Assembly: GCF_003339505.1 (NCBI RefSeq) | Contig: NZ_QPIW01000011.1 | Coordinates: forward strand, 62,001 to 126,000 | Length of the DNA stretch: 64,000 bases | Source of the DNA: Runella aurantiaca | GTDB taxonomy: Bacteria; Bacteroidota; Bacteroidia; Cytophagales; Spirosomataceae | Reading direction: 5' to 3' | Shown here: positions 1 to 9,220 of the stretch, in pieces | Layout of the letters: the number at the start of each line of letters is the position of its first letter | Position numbering within the stretch: position 1 is the stretch's first letter | Made by a program: the position numbers and the translations under genes | The notes under the pieces: generated by a model | What the model was told of the DNA's origin: nothing | Database searches by the model: none | What the model saw: the letters and a program-made list of their open reading frames with translations, nothing else

Positions 1-219
1 GCCATGGCCCACCGTGACATCATCACCGATGATGGTCGGCGACCCTTCATCGGCGTGTAGCACCGCAGTATCCTGAATATTGGTGCGGTAGCCGACGATG
101 ATTTTTTCAACATCGGCCCGAATCACGGCTCCGTACCACACGGAAGCCTGCTCGCCAAGCGACACCTGCCCCATGATCGACGCAGAGGGAGCAATAAAAA
201 CGGCTTTGTGGCTGTCCAT
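1..219 (-). CDS. Gamma-class carbonic anhydrase family protein (partial, C-terminus outside window)
   Basis: The reverse strand reads 73 codons from an ATG at 219 to the window edge. The peptide has the stepped left-handed beta-helix pattern of the gamma-carbonic anhydrase/YrdA/CaiE family: a PSASIMGQVSLGEQASVWYG start, then VIRADVEKI and the metal-site stretch NIQDTAVLHAD ending in VTVGHG, where the family histidines sit. Family members are zinc or iron hexapeptide-repeat trimers, some with carbonic anhydrase activity and many of unproven substrate. It starts 21 nt after the glmM stop on the same strand, so the two are probably cotranscribed. Only the first 40 percent is visible. Confidence 0.85.
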   Translation of the reverse strand, partial: MDSHKAVFIAPSASIMGQVSLGEQASVWYGAVIRADVEKIIVGYRTNIQDTAVLHADEGSPTIIGDDVTVGHG

Positions 220-240
220 AAAACGATGAACGTTTATTGG

Positions 241-1635
241 TTAACTTTGAATCGCTTCTTTGATGTCATCAATGATTTTTTTGGCTAGATGATCCGCCGT
301 AGAAGCAGTTTCTGATTCTGAATAAATCCGAATAATAGGCTCAGTATTCGATTTGCGCAGGTGAACCCATTCTTTATTGAATTCAATCTTCACGCCATCA
401 ATGGTATTGACGGGATTTTTGGCATATTTTTTGCTGATTTTGTCCAGTACACCGTCTACGTCAATATCAGCGGTCAATTCAATTTTATTTTTTGAAATGT
501 GGTAACTCGGGTAAGTGCGGCGTAAAATAGAAGCTGACTTACCAAACTTGGCCAAATGACTCAAAAACAAGGCAATGCCCACGAGTGAGTCGCGGCCATA
601 ATGCAAATCTGGGTAAATAACCCCGCCATTGCCTTCTCCGCCAATGACCGCGTCGTTGGCTTTCATCATTTCGACCACATTTACCTCTCCCACTGCCGAG
701 GCAAAATAAGCCCCTCCTGCTTTCAATGTTATGTCACGCAGCGCGCCAGTAGAAGAAAGATTGGAAACGGTATTTCCCACTTTATTTTTCAACACATAAT
801 CGGCAACAGACACCAACGTATATTCTTCGCCAAAGGGTTGACCATCTTCGCAAATGAGCGCTAGTCGATCCACATCGGGGTCTACCACTACGCCCAAATC
901 AAAATCTCCCCGGGTCATTTCACGACTAATTTCGATTAAATTTTCGGGAAGGGGTTCTGGATTATGGGCAAAGTCGCCCGTAGGTTCACAGTTGATAAGT
1001 TTAATGTTCCCTTTTTCAATGCCCAACGCCTCCAAAAGCATCGGAACGGCAATCCCCCCCGTAGAGTTGACGGCATCGACGGCAATTTTAAAGTTTTTGG
1101 CGACGATGGCCTCTTTATCCACCAACGGCAACGCCAAAATCATTTCGATATGTTTCTGAAAATAGGAGTTATCGACCCGATAAGAACCTAGTTTCCGAAC
1201 TTCCACAAAATCAAAATCCTCGCTTTCGGCCAATGCAAGCACTTCCGCACCGTCTTGTCCTGAAATAAATTCACCTTTATCATTCAACAGTTTCAGGGCA
1301 TTCCACTGAATGGGATTATGACTGGCCGTGAGAATAATTCCACCAGCAGCGTGTTCAAGGGTTACCGCAATTTCAACCGTTGGAGTAGTTGAAAGCCCCA
1401 AATCAATTACTTCAAAGCCTATTCCCTGCAATGTAGAAGCCACTAGTTTAGCCACCATCTCACCCGAAAGCCTCGCATCACGACCAATGACAATTTTTAT
1501 ATTAGCGGGATTTTTGCGTTTTAGCCATGTTCCAAAAGCTGCTGAAAATTTAACAACATCAATTGGCGTAAGGGAATCCCCCGTTTTCCCCCCAATCGTG
1601 CCACGAATACCGGATATAGATTTTATTAATGCCAC
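241..1635 (-). CDS. glmM: Phosphoglucosamine mutase (phosphohexomutase family)
   Basis: This 464-residue cytosolic alpha-D-phosphohexomutase probably interconverts glucosamine 6-phosphate and glucosamine 1-phosphate for UDP-GlcNAc synthesis. The catalytic phosphoserine loop TASHNP is at residues 103-108 (Ser105), the metal-binding loop DPDVDR at 252-257, the sugar-binding loop GEGNGG at 333-338, and the C-terminal phosphate-binding motif RKSNTEP near 430. All four domains are present and the length is normal. The start codon is GTG at 1635. The sugar loop differs from the GEQSGH of proteobacterial GlmM, so a phosphomannomutase-type specificity is possible. The carbonic anhydrase-like gene follows closely. 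Confidence 0.9.
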   Translation of the reverse strand: MALIKSISGIRGTIGGKTGDSLTPIDVVKFSAAFGTWLKRKNPANIKIVIGRDARLSGEMVAKLVASTLQGIGFEVIDLGLSTTPTVEIAVTLEHAAGGIILTASHNPIQWNALKLLNDKGEFISGQDGAEVLALAESEDFDFVEVRKLGSYRVDNSYFQKHIEMILALPLVDKEAIVAKNFKIAVDAVNSTGGIAVPMLLEALGIEKGNIKLINCEPTGDFAHNPEPLPENLIEISREMTRGDFDLGVVVDPDVDRLALICEDGQPFGEEYTLVSVADYVLKNKVGNTVSNLSSTGALRDITLKAGGAYFASAVGEVNVVEMMKANDAVIGGEGNGGVIYPDLHYGRDSLVGIALFLSHLAKFGKSASILRRTYPSYHISKNKIELTADIDVDGVLDKISKKYAKNPVNTIDGVKIEFNKEWVHLRKSNTEPIIRIYSESETASTADHLAKKIIDDIKEAIQS

Positions 1636-1681
1636 TTGTTTTTTTAGCTTTTTAACAATATGAAAACCGTTTCAAAAGTAG

Positions 1682-1690
1682 CAAAATTTA
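1682..1690 (-). promoter_or_regulatory. Weak candidate -7 element for glmM
   Basis: On the minus strand the sequence TAAATTTTG lies about 47 nt upstream of the GTG start. It resembles TAnnTTTG with one extra base, and I found no convincing -33 partner. Confidence 0.25.
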
Positions 1691-1872
1691 GGCACAATCG
1701 ACTTAATGTTGTAAAATTGCCCTACTTTTACGATGTATGGCTACTGATGAGATTGATATATTGTACCCGTTCAAATCAGTATATTATTCTATTAGAATGT
1801 TATTCACCATTTTTTTTCTCCCCGAAAATCTATTAGTTAGTACTTTATTAACATCTAACTTATAACACAATT

Positions 1873-2316
1873 ATGCGTAAGTGGTTATTCCTCATCATCT
1901 TCCTCCTCATTGTAGGCGGCATCTTATATTATATCTCTTTTGGTTCTTTCAGCGAAGGAACAAGGGTAGGCTCGCTGGTTAAGCTCAGCCGTCGCGGGTA
2001 TATATTCAAAACCCACGAAGGGCAACTGATGGTAGGCGGAATGTCGGACGGTACCGGAACCTTTAATTCTACTACCTGGGATTTTTCGGTGCACGACGGT
2101 AACAAACAAGCCATCGAAGCCCTTAATCTTTCCCAAAGAACAGGACAGCGGGTATCGCTCCACTATGAGGAGAAATTTTTTCAACTCCCTTGGAACGGTG
2201 ATACCAAATACTTTGTGGTCTCGGTTGAATTGATCCCCCTTCAAAATTATCAACGTCCAGTTGTGCCAGTCCCTGCTCCTCAAACGACTCCCGCAGATAC
2301 AAGCAAAGCACTATAA
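1873..2316 (+). CDS. Small membrane-anchored protein, uncharacterised
   Basis: This 147-residue protein has one N-terminal transmembrane helix (residues 4-22, LFLIIFLLIVGGILYYISF) followed by a beta-rich soluble part and a proline-rich tail. The stretch FSEGTRVGSLVKLSRRGYIF after the helix is typical of a conserved Bacteroidota family that databases sometimes mislabel as 6-phosphogluconate dehydrogenase; there is no dehydrogenase fold here. It stands alone between the glmM promoter region and a terminator, so it is probably monocistronic. Function unknown. Confidence 0.75.
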   Translation: MRKWLFLIIFLLIVGGILYYISFGSFSEGTRVGSLVKLSRRGYIFKTHEGQLMVGGMSDGTGTFNSTTWDFSVHDGNKQAIEALNLSQRTGQRVSLHYEEKFFQLPWNGDTKYFVVSVELIPLQNYQRPVVPVPAPQTTPADTSKAL

Positions 2317-2320
2317 TCGC

Positions 2321-2348
2321 AGGGCCAAAGCATCATTTCTTTGGCCCT
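2321..2348 (+). terminator. Hairpin terminator after the small membrane protein
   Basis: A perfect 10-bp stem (AGGGCCAAAG at 2321-2330 and its complement at 2339-2348) with an 8-nt loop lies just after the stop at 2316 and is followed by CCCCTTTT. It also shows that a TTG at 2341 is not the next gene's start. Confidence 0.7.
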
Positions 2349-2361
2349 ACCCCTTTTAAAC

Positions 2362-3960
2362 ATGCGTCTTCATTGGTTCAGTATATTCATATTATTGACG
2401 GCCAGTCTGGTGTTGGTTCACTATTTGCCATTTTGGAAAGATGTCGAGTTTGGCGATGAAACTACCTACCTCGGGTCTGGCCTTGCTTTTTCCATTCCGT
2501 TTAAAGGCGGTGCCCAATGGGGGCCGCTTTATGCGGCATGGTATGCATTTTGGCATTTTTTTATTCCAGACAGCTTAAATTTATATTATTTTAATTGGGC
2601 ACTTTTGAGCGTTTTAGCGGGCATGACCGTTTTTCTTTTTGTACGTTCTTTGGGTATATCTTTGGCGGCTGCTACGTGGATTGCGGTATTATTTTTATTT
2701 TCTGACCAAAACGTACCCCTCAATCCCAAAATTTCTATTGCTCCTTTCTGCTTAATTTTGGGAGTACTGGCGCTGATTCACCTGCGGTCATGGTCCAATT
2801 CTCGTCGTTTTTTGGTCATCAGTTTGGCAGGGTTATTATGCGCGTATTGTCGCCCTGAGTTCTACATATCTTTTTTATTGGCCCTCTTTATCGCCGTTTT
2901 TTGGTTATGGAAAGAAAAAGGCATTCTTCAACCTACCCTCATGCGTTGGGCTGGGGTATTCGTTATCCTTGCCGTTGGCCTTCATTTACTCTTTGGGAAT
3001 CCTCTTTTTACTGGCGACGACAATCGCAGTACGGTAGCGTTTCAACAGCACTTCGTCGTCAATTATTCGGCTTGGATGAATCAGTCTGAGCCAAGTACCA
3101 TTGAGGCCCAACTGCAACTTTTCCACAAGGTACTCGGCGAAGATGTTCATACCCTAACCGATGCCGTTAAAATGCAGCCTAAATGGGCTCTCAAGCACAT
3201 CACTACGAATATCATCCACACAATTACCGCCAACCTGACCAATGTGGTCAGTATATTTTACCAAACCTTATTTCGGGGGTGGTATTCTCCATGGCGGATG
3301 GGCGTGGCGGCTGGTATTGTCTTGGTATTTTTGTTTTTAATAGACTACAAAACGACGGGACGAAATTTCCGTAAAAAACCAGTTGATGGGTGGGGGCTCG
3401 TCGGCCTGATTACGTTGCTTATTCCTACATTAATTGCCACTGTGCTTATTTATCCACGCACCCATTACTTGATTTTTCATTTAGTGCTGGTCTTGTGGCT
3501 CATTGCTTTTGTACTGAGTCGTTTATCTTTGCGTAAGGTCAGAATCATGCAACCTTTCTCGGGGGCTTTTCTAGCGCTGTTGGTTTTATCCATTTTTGTA
3601 ACAATCCGTGTTCCTGAGTATCACCGTAAATCCCCTACTCCGACCGCCGACAATGTCCGGTTTATCACTCAATTAAATCCCAAAAAACGTCTAAGGGTGT
3701 TGGAACGGGACTGGTACCGGGTTTTTTTGAAGGATAATTCTGACTGGATACACGTTGAAGAATATACGGACGGTGATTTTGCCAAATTTGTCCGAGACAA
3801 AAACATTAATTTTATTTTGATGACCCAAGATATGCAAAGCTATTTTGGAAAAGATGCAGGTTTTGCATCGTTCTTAAACCAATATAAATCAGAGGGTTTT
3901 GTTAAATTGCCAACAAATTCGGAAGGCGCTTATTTATTCATCAAACAATCACTTTTATAA
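2362..3960 (+). CDS. Polytopic membrane protein, GT-C glycosyltransferase-like
   Basis: About 532 residues from the ATG at 2362, with roughly ten or more hydrophobic segments. The arrangement resembles GT-C membrane glycosyltransferases: a first helix, then a periplasmic loop with an acidic motif (VEFGDETTY, near residue 35), many helices, and a soluble C-terminal domain of about 110 residues. The acidic DE pair is where such enzymes place their catalytic residue, but I recognise no specific family. Its stop overlaps the next gene's ATG (TAATG at 3958-3962), implying translational coupling to the secreted hydrolase. Function inferred only from topology. Confidence 0.75.
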   Translation: MRLHWFSIFILLTASLVLVHYLPFWKDVEFGDETTYLGSGLAFSIPFKGGAQWGPLYAAWYAFWHFFIPDSLNLYYFNWALLSVLAGMTVFLFVRSLGISLAAATWIAVLFLFSDQNVPLNPKISIAPFCLILGVLALIHLRSWSNSRRFLVISLAGLLCAYCRPEFYISFLLALFIAVFWLWKEKGILQPTLMRWAGVFVILAVGLHLLFGNPLFTGDDNRSTVAFQQHFVVNYSAWMNQSEPSTIEAQLQLFHKVLGEDVHTLTDAVKMQPKWALKHITTNIIHTITANLTNVVSIFYQTLFRGWYSPWRMGVAAGIVLVFLFLIDYKTTGRNFRKKPVDGWGLVGLITLLIPTLIATVLIYPRTHYLIFHLVLVLWLIAFVLSRLSLRKVRIMQPFSGAFLALLVLSIFVTIRVPEYHRKSPTPTADNVRFITQLNPKKRLRVLERDWYRVFLKDNSDWIHVEEYTDGDFAKFVRDKNINFILMTQDMQSYFGKDAGFASFLNQYKSEGFVKLPTNSEGAYLFIKQSLL

Positions 3961-5834
3961 TGAAGTTTTTCCTGCTACTTGTTGCCTTTTTTACCGTTTC
4001 TCCGCTGTTTGCCCAATCGGAATGGGTAAAAGAAAACTACACTAAAGTTGAGTATGACATCGCCATGCGCGACGGCACCAAGCTGCACACCATCGTCTAC
4101 TCACCCAAGGATGCCTCTGCCTCTAAAACGTACCCGTTTTTAATGCAACGTACCTGTTACAGCGTGGCACCGTATGGTGAAGGCAAATTTCCAGGGCAAT
4201 TGGGGCCCAATAAATTTTTGATGCAGGATAAGTACATTTTTGTCTATCAGGATGTTCGCGGGCGTTATCTGAGCGAAGGTACTTGGACAAACATGACCCC
4301 ACAGATTGCCAACAAAACCACCAAAGAACAGGTAGACGAATCTTCTGACACCTATGACACTATCGAATGGCTCATTAAAAATATCCCCAATCACAACGGA
4401 CGAGTAGGACAATGGGGCATCAGTTATCCTGGGTTTTATACCGTTGCGGGGGCGTTGAGCCAACACCCCGCCCTGAAAGCATCGTCGCCGCAAGCCCCCG
4501 TTTCTGATTTCTTTTTCGATGATTTTCACCACAACGGTGCCTTTACACAAGGCTATTTTTTAACATTTCCAGTGTTTGGTATTCAACATCCTAAACCCAC
4601 TACCGACAATTGGTGGCTCCCGGGATTAATCAATGCCAAAACCAAAGATGGCTACCAGTTTAACCTTGACTTGGGACCACTCAAAAATTTCGATGCTTAC
4701 TACAAAGACAATTTCTTTTGGCAAGAGCACAAAGACCACCCCAACTACGACGAATTTTGGAAAAAACGCAGCATTATTCCTCACCTTAAAAACGTAAAAC
4801 ACGCGGTGATGACGGTGGGTGGATGGTTTGACGCCGAAGACCTTTACGGGCCTTTGACGGTGTACAAAACCCTCGAACGCAACAATCCTGGCACCTACAA
4901 CACGCTCGTGATGGGTCCGTTTGGCCACGGTCGCTGGTCGCAAGAAACGGGGCGTACGCTACACAGCAATGTTTACTTCGGCGACAGTGTAGCGACTTTT
5001 TACCAACGAGAAATTGAGGCTAAATTCTTTCAACACTTTCTGAAAGGAACCGGCGACGGCAAAACAGGGCTACCCGATGCTTATTTGTTTAACACGGGTA
5101 AGAAATCTTGGGAAACGTTTGACAAATGGCCCTCCGCCAATGCCGAAAAGAAAATGTTGTATTTTCATGCCAACGGAAAGCTGTCTTTTGAGGCCCCCAA
5201 AACTGCCCGGGCATTCAGCGAGTACATAAGTGACCCGCTCAAACCCGTACCCGATATTGAGGACAATACCCAAACCATGGGCTTTACTCCTTTCAACTAT
5301 ATGTCGGAAGACCAACGTTTTGCGGCCCGCCGTCCCGACGTTTTGGTGTTCCAGACGGAGCCGTTGACCGAGGATATTACTTTGGGTGGAGAAATTATGG
5401 CAAAACTGAATTTCAGCACGACGGGCAGTGACGCAGATTTTTTTGTAAAACTGATTGACGTTTATCCTGGAGATGAACCCAATCATGCCTACTTGCCAAA
5501 CAAAAACATTACCCTGAGTAATTATCACCAGATGGTACGCAGTGAAATCATGCGGGCTCGTTTTCGTAATTCGTTTGAAAAACCAGCACCGCTCATTCCC
5601 AATAAAATCACCCCACTAAACTTTCGATTACAAGATGTACTGCACACGTTCAAAAAAGGACACCGTATCCAGATTCAGGTACAAAGCACGGTATTCCCAC
5701 TTTTTGACCGTAATCCCCAAAAATATGTACCTAATATTTATCTCGCCACCGAGCAAGATTTCATTAAAGCTACCCATCGTGTTTATCACCAGCCAGGTGC
5801 TTTAAGCGGTGTAGAAATAGAAATCTTAAAGTAA
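3960..5834 (+). CDS. Secreted CocE/NonD family hydrolase (peptidase S15-like)
   Basis: This 624-residue enzyme has a cleavable signal peptide (MKFFLLLVAF to about residue 19, ending FAQ), then an alpha/beta-hydrolase domain with the nucleophile elbow GISYPG (Ser155) and the upstream YQDVRGRY strand typical of CocE/X-Pro dipeptidyl-peptidase relatives. The C-terminal third is a beta-sandwich. Relatives hydrolyse acyl esters or amides, including glutaryl-7-ACA and cocaine, and some are peptidases; the substrate here cannot be predicted. The first base of its ATG is the last base of the preceding stop codon. Periplasmic or extracellular. Confidence 0.88.
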   Translation: MKFFLLLVAFFTVSPLFAQSEWVKENYTKVEYDIAMRDGTKLHTIVYSPKDASASKTYPFLMQRTCYSVAPYGEGKFPGQLGPNKFLMQDKYIFVYQDVRGRYLSEGTWTNMTPQIANKTTKEQVDESSDTYDTIEWLIKNIPNHNGRVGQWGISYPGFYTVAGALSQHPALKASSPQAPVSDFFFDDFHHNGAFTQGYFLTFPVFGIQHPKPTTDNWWLPGLINAKTKDGYQFNLDLGPLKNFDAYYKDNFFWQEHKDHPNYDEFWKKRSIIPHLKNVKHAVMTVGGWFDAEDLYGPLTVYKTLERNNPGTYNTLVMGPFGHGRWSQETGRTLHSNVYFGDSVATFYQREIEAKFFQHFLKGTGDGKTGLPDAYLFNTGKKSWETFDKWPSANAEKKMLYFHANGKLSFEAPKTARAFSEYISDPLKPVPDIEDNTQTMGFTPFNYMSEDQRFAARRPDVLVFQTEPLTEDITLGGEIMAKLNFSTTGSDADFFVKLIDVYPGDEPNHAYLPNKNITLSNYHQMVRSEIMRARFRNSFEKPAPLIPNKITPLNFRLQDVLHTFKKGHRIQIQVQSTVFPLFDRNPQKYVPNIYLATEQDFIKATHRVYHQPGALSGVEIEILK

Positions 5835-5915
5835 TATCAACCTGTTGAGGTAGAAATGTGGGAAAGAATCTGGAATGCTTTTCTAATTATTAAGACAAAA
5901 AATATACCATTTCAT

Positions 5916-5960
5916 TACAAAAAGTGCTCACTAAGTCGATGACAGTGAGCACTTTTTGTA
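5916..5960. terminator. Perfect 17-bp hairpin terminator
   Basis: Arms at 5916-5932 and 5944-5960 are exact complements (core GTGCTCACT/AGTGAGCAC) with an 11-nt loop, and an A-run/T-run on each side makes it usable in either direction. It ends the hydrolase transcript. Confidence 0.8.
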
Positions 5961-6128
5961 TATCTACTTGCAAAAAAGGATAATTTACTCCAATTTTATA
6001 CATTGTTTAGGCAGTGCAATTACCTTAAGGCCTTATAAGTCTGTTTTTACACCGTCAACACTCACTAATTACCCTACTTTAGATTGAAATTTTTATCTTT
6101 TTTTTCGAATTGCGGTTTCGCAATTCGA

Positions 6129-6713
6129 ATGGCGATTTGGTATATATGCAGTTATTGTACTGTTTATAACAGTGCATTTGCGCAATCCAACGCCATTACG
6201 GTCAAAACCATTATTTGCCCTAACCTGTGCAAAGGCGAATCAGCTTACCTCCTTGTATTTGAAGCCACTACGGGTAAGGTTTCAACCAATCGTGGGACGG
6301 TTCGTAATGATACGATTGCGGGAATTTTGCCCAAAAATGACTTTAAAGTGACCCTTACTTTTACCTCCGTTGATTCTTTGGTTTCTACCCAAATCGTTCC
6401 CTTACCCATTTGTGACCCTATTCTTCCCCTCCCTCCGCTTGTAAGCAGTCAAAGCCTGTGCGCTGGCAGTTCCATTACCCCTTTCAAGGCTTTTGCCACC
6501 GATGGGGCTACGGTTGATTGGTACGCTGACCCCCATAGCAGCATTCCGTTGAAGTCAGAAACATTGCAATTCACGCCTACCCAAGCAGGCACTTACTACG
6601 CCCGTTCGCGCTATACCGACACTGGTTGTACCAGTATAGCATCTACGCCAGTGGTCTTGGAAATAAAAAGGGCGGTATGCCCCGTCATAGGCATTAGAAA
6701 AGTACGCAAGTAA
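6129..6713 (+). CDS. Secreted protein with Ig-like domain, uncharacterised
   Basis: About 194 residues from the ATG at 6129; a TTG at 6084 would add 15 residues with more positive charge and cannot be excluded. A hydrophobic signal peptide ends near SAFAQ. The C-terminal half has the Ig_7-like pattern of Cytophagales surface proteins: LCAGSSITPFKAFATDGATV, then WYADP, then FTPTQAGTYYARSRYTDTGC. The N-terminal half carries a pair of cysteines (ICPNLCKGE). No enzyme motif is visible. It is probably extracellular or a fragment-like member of the large gliding and adhesin-type families. It is followed closely by the oxidoreductase gene. Confidence 0.6.
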   Translation: MAIWYICSYCTVYNSAFAQSNAITVKTIICPNLCKGESAYLLVFEATTGKVSTNRGTVRNDTIAGILPKNDFKVTLTFTSVDSLVSTQIVPLPICDPILPLPPLVSSQSLCAGSSITPFKAFATDGATVDWYADPHSSIPLKSETLQFTPTQAGTYYARSRYTDTGCTSIASTPVVLEIKRAVCPVIGIRKVRK

Positions 6714-6745
6714 GGCTTTAGTTGACATCCAACAACCAAAGCCAA

Positions 6746-7717
6746 ATGAAAGCCCTCCTTTGCAAACAGTACGGCCCGCCCGAATCCCTCGTAGTAGAAG
6801 AATTGTCTGCGCTCCACCCTCAAAAAAATCAAGTTGTAATCGCCGTCAAAGCCTGCGGGGTTAATTTCCCCGATACGCTTATTATTCAGGGAAAGTATCA
6901 GTTCAAGCCGCCTTTTCCTTTTTCGCCAGGTGGAGAGGCCGCGGGCGTTGTAAAAGAACTCGGAGAAGAAGTAAAACACCTAAAAGTAGGAGATAATGTG
7001 TTTGCCATGCCAGGATGGGGTGGTTTTGCCGAAGAACTGGTCGTAGATGCCAACCGTGCTTTTAGAATGCCGCCCTCGATGGATTACAACGTTGCCGCCT
7101 CACTCATGTATACTTACGGCACCTCCTACCACGCCCTCAAAGACCGCGCACAGTTGAAGGCTGGCGAAACCCTGCTGGTACTCGGAGCGGCAGGAGGAGT
7201 GGGTTTGGCCGCGGTCAATTTAGGAAAAATCATGGGTGCAAAAGTCATTGCAGCCGCTTCGAGCGACGAAAAACTGGCATTGTGTAAAGAATATGGCGCC
7301 GATGGACTCATTAATTATTCAAAAGAAGACCTGCGCGAAAGTCTAAAAACATTTACGGGCGGCGGAGTCGATGTAGTGTATGATCCTGTAGGCGGCTCCT
7401 ACGCCGAGCCCGCTTTGCGCGCTCTAAACTGGAAAGGTCGCTATCTGGTGGTGGGTTTTGCAGCAGGACAAATCCCTGCTCTGCCCTTCAATTTGGCCTT
7501 ATTAAAAGGCAGCGCTATCGTGGGCGTATTTTGGGGGGCGTTTGCCGAGAAAGAACCCAAAGCCAACTTTCAAAACATCACAGAGTTGTTTGAATTTTAT
7601 CAAAAAGGAACGCTAAAACCTTATATTCAGAAAACGTATTCATTGGCTGAAGCGCCGCAGGCCCTCAACGACATGCTTGAACGGCGCGTAATGGGAAAGC
7701 TGGTAGTGACACCCTGA
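6746..7717 (+). CDS. NADPH:quinone oxidoreductase, zinc-independent MDR family
   Basis: A 323-residue cytosolic medium-chain dehydrogenase/reductase. The GroES-like N-terminal domain (CGVNFPDTLIIQGKYQ) lacks the structural zinc cysteines, and the Rossmann motif GAAGGVGLAAV begins near residue 147. This pattern matches QOR2-type quinone reductases and related enoyl reductases that use NADPH. The start is the ATG at 6746, giving the family-typical MKALLCKQYG; a TTG at 6722 would add an unlikely extension. It follows the Ig-like gene by 32 nt and ends at a strong bidirectional terminator. Confidence 0.88.
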   Translation: MKALLCKQYGPPESLVVEELSALHPQKNQVVIAVKACGVNFPDTLIIQGKYQFKPPFPFSPGGEAAGVVKELGEEVKHLKVGDNVFAMPGWGGFAEELVVDANRAFRMPPSMDYNVAASLMYTYGTSYHALKDRAQLKAGETLLVLGAAGGVGLAAVNLGKIMGAKVIAAASSDEKLALCKEYGADGLINYSKEDLRESLKTFTGGGVDVVYDPVGGSYAEPALRALNWKGRYLVVGFAAGQIPALPFNLALLKGSAIVGVFWGAFAEKEPKANFQNITELFEFYQKGTLKPYIQKTYSLAEAPQALNDMLERRVMGKLVVTP

Positions 7718-7720
7718 CAA

Positions 7721-7752
7721 AACAAAAATGGGGCTCACGCCCCATTTTTGTT
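7721..7752. terminator. Bidirectional hairpin between convergent genes
   Basis: Perfect 14-bp arms (7721-7734 and 7739-7752, core AAAAATGGGGC) with a 4-nt loop lie between the oxidoreductase stop and the SusD stop on the other strand. Confidence 0.85.
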
Positions 7753-7769
7753 ACTGTTTATTCATTTGA

Positions 7770-9200
7770 TTATTTTTTATCCCACCATACACGAGTGTAT
7801 TGATCATCAGCGCCTTGGCTGGTAACGATGGCATCGTAGTTGGTTTTATTCAACGTAGGTGCCGTAGTCGGATAAGCCATACGACGAGGAATTTCGGTGC
7901 CCCCGTTCAATGGTTTCTCAGCAGGTTTCAACACTGGGAACCCTGTTCTACGCCATTCTGCCCATGCTTCGCTATTCTGGTAAAACAAAGCAATCCACCG
8001 TTGGGTTGCAATTTGCTCAATAGCTTTGGCACTTGTAAATGCTACATCTGGTTGCGCGATATACTTATCAAAACCATCGGCCGTATACACGCCCCACTGC
8101 TCCATAGAAGCTTTGATGGCCGCTTCATACAACGTCTTGGCATTGCCAGAAATCCAACCCAACTGGGCCGCTTCAGCCTGCGCAAAAAGCACTTGGGCAT
8201 AGGTCAACACATTGACTGGTGAGTTTTGCTGCCGCATGGTCGCTGCGGCCAGAGATACATCCTGCGCTTTCCAAGTAGGAGGAAAAACGCCGTAAGGAAC
8301 GCCACGGTATGCTCCGTTGATATTTTTATCGGCAATAGCCGACAAGCGAGGATCACTCACTTTGTTTAAATAATCAACAAACGTACTCGCTACTGCAAAA
8401 TCTTTGCGGTTGGTCGTAATGTAGTTGTTGTACAACGGATGCTCATTGTTTGCTTCTGACAAGTACCCGTACTTTACGTTATCGGCATTGGAAGCAAGCA
8501 ATCCATCAGCTACCGCTGCGGCAAACTCCGCTTTACCTTTGGCAGGGTCTACTTTAGACAAACGCAGGGCGGCAATGGCGCGAAGCGAGTTGGCGAACTT
8601 TTTCCAACGTGCAATATTTCCACCCAACAAAATATCCCCTTGTACGGTTTTTCCACCGTCAAATTGCGCAGCAGCTTCCTTCCATTCTTTAAACAAATCA
8701 GTATAAATATCTTGCTGTTTGTCAAATTTGGGGTTAAAATCTCCCGCCGCCTTTAAAGCTTCCGAATAAGCGATATCTCCCCAACGGTCAGTCAGAAATT
8801 GAAAGAAATACGCTTTCAAAATACGGGCTGTCGCAATTTGGTTGGCGTTTGAACCCGTAGCGGCCGCATTACTTTTGGTAGCTGCATCGGTATTCTGCTG
8901 AATAATAAACTGTAGGTTCATCAAAGGTCCAGCATAGAATCCGTTGTAGTCGAAGTTAACCGTTTTGTAGCGCGATTCCTCAATGTAGGTTACATCACCG
9001 AAATGCTGTACGTAGAGGCCAGGTTGAATTCCAGTCACGGCGGCACCTACGTTACGCAGTGCGCCCGTCAGAATACTCGCCGTATTGGGGTTCGATGGGC
9101 TGTTTGGGCTGATGTTCATCGTCCCAAAATTATCGCCGCATGAGGTAGCTGCCGACAATAAGGCCGCTACGATGAAGGTATTTAAAATATATTTTTTCAT
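7770..9200 (-). CDS. SusD/RagB-family outer-membrane lipoprotein (SusD-like_2 type)
   Basis: This 476-residue nutrient-binding lipoprotein would cap the SusC barrel encoded just upstream. The signal peptide ends in a lipobox (LLSAATSC, lipidated Cys near residue 21), followed by a DNFG start to the mature chain. Helical TPR-like repeats cover most of the length, and the C-terminal region has the QNSEAWAEWRRTGFPVL signature of this SusD subfamily. The SusC stop at 9221 is 20 nt before its ATG, so they share a transcript. No glycan hydrolase or peptidase gene is adjacent, so the ligand is unknown. Confidence 0.93.
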   Translation of the reverse strand: MKKYILNTFIVAALLSAATSCGDNFGTMNISPNSPSNPNTASILTGALRNVGAAVTGIQPGLYVQHFGDVTYIEESRYKTVNFDYNGFYAGPLMNLQFIIQQNTDAATKSNAAATGSNANQIATARILKAYFFQFLTDRWGDIAYSEALKAAGDFNPKFDKQQDIYTDLFKEWKEAAAQFDGGKTVQGDILLGGNIARWKKFANSLRAIAALRLSKVDPAKGKAEFAAAVADGLLASNADNVKYGYLSEANNEHPLYNNYITTNRKDFAVASTFVDYLNKVSDPRLSAIADKNINGAYRGVPYGVFPPTWKAQDVSLAAATMRQQNSPVNVLTYAQVLFAQAEAAQLGWISGNAKTLYEAAIKASMEQWGVYTADGFDKYIAQPDVAFTSAKAIEQIATQRWIALFYQNSEAWAEWRRTGFPVLKPAEKPLNGGTEIPRRMAYPTTAPTLNKTNYDAIVTSQGADDQYTRVWWDKK

Positions 9201-9220
9201 GATTCAAATGCGTTTAATGC

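Noticed and set aside
2341-2361. TTG at 2341 as start of the polytopic membrane protein
   Set aside because: It lies in the right arm of the preceding terminator; the ATG at 2362 gives a normal N-terminus.
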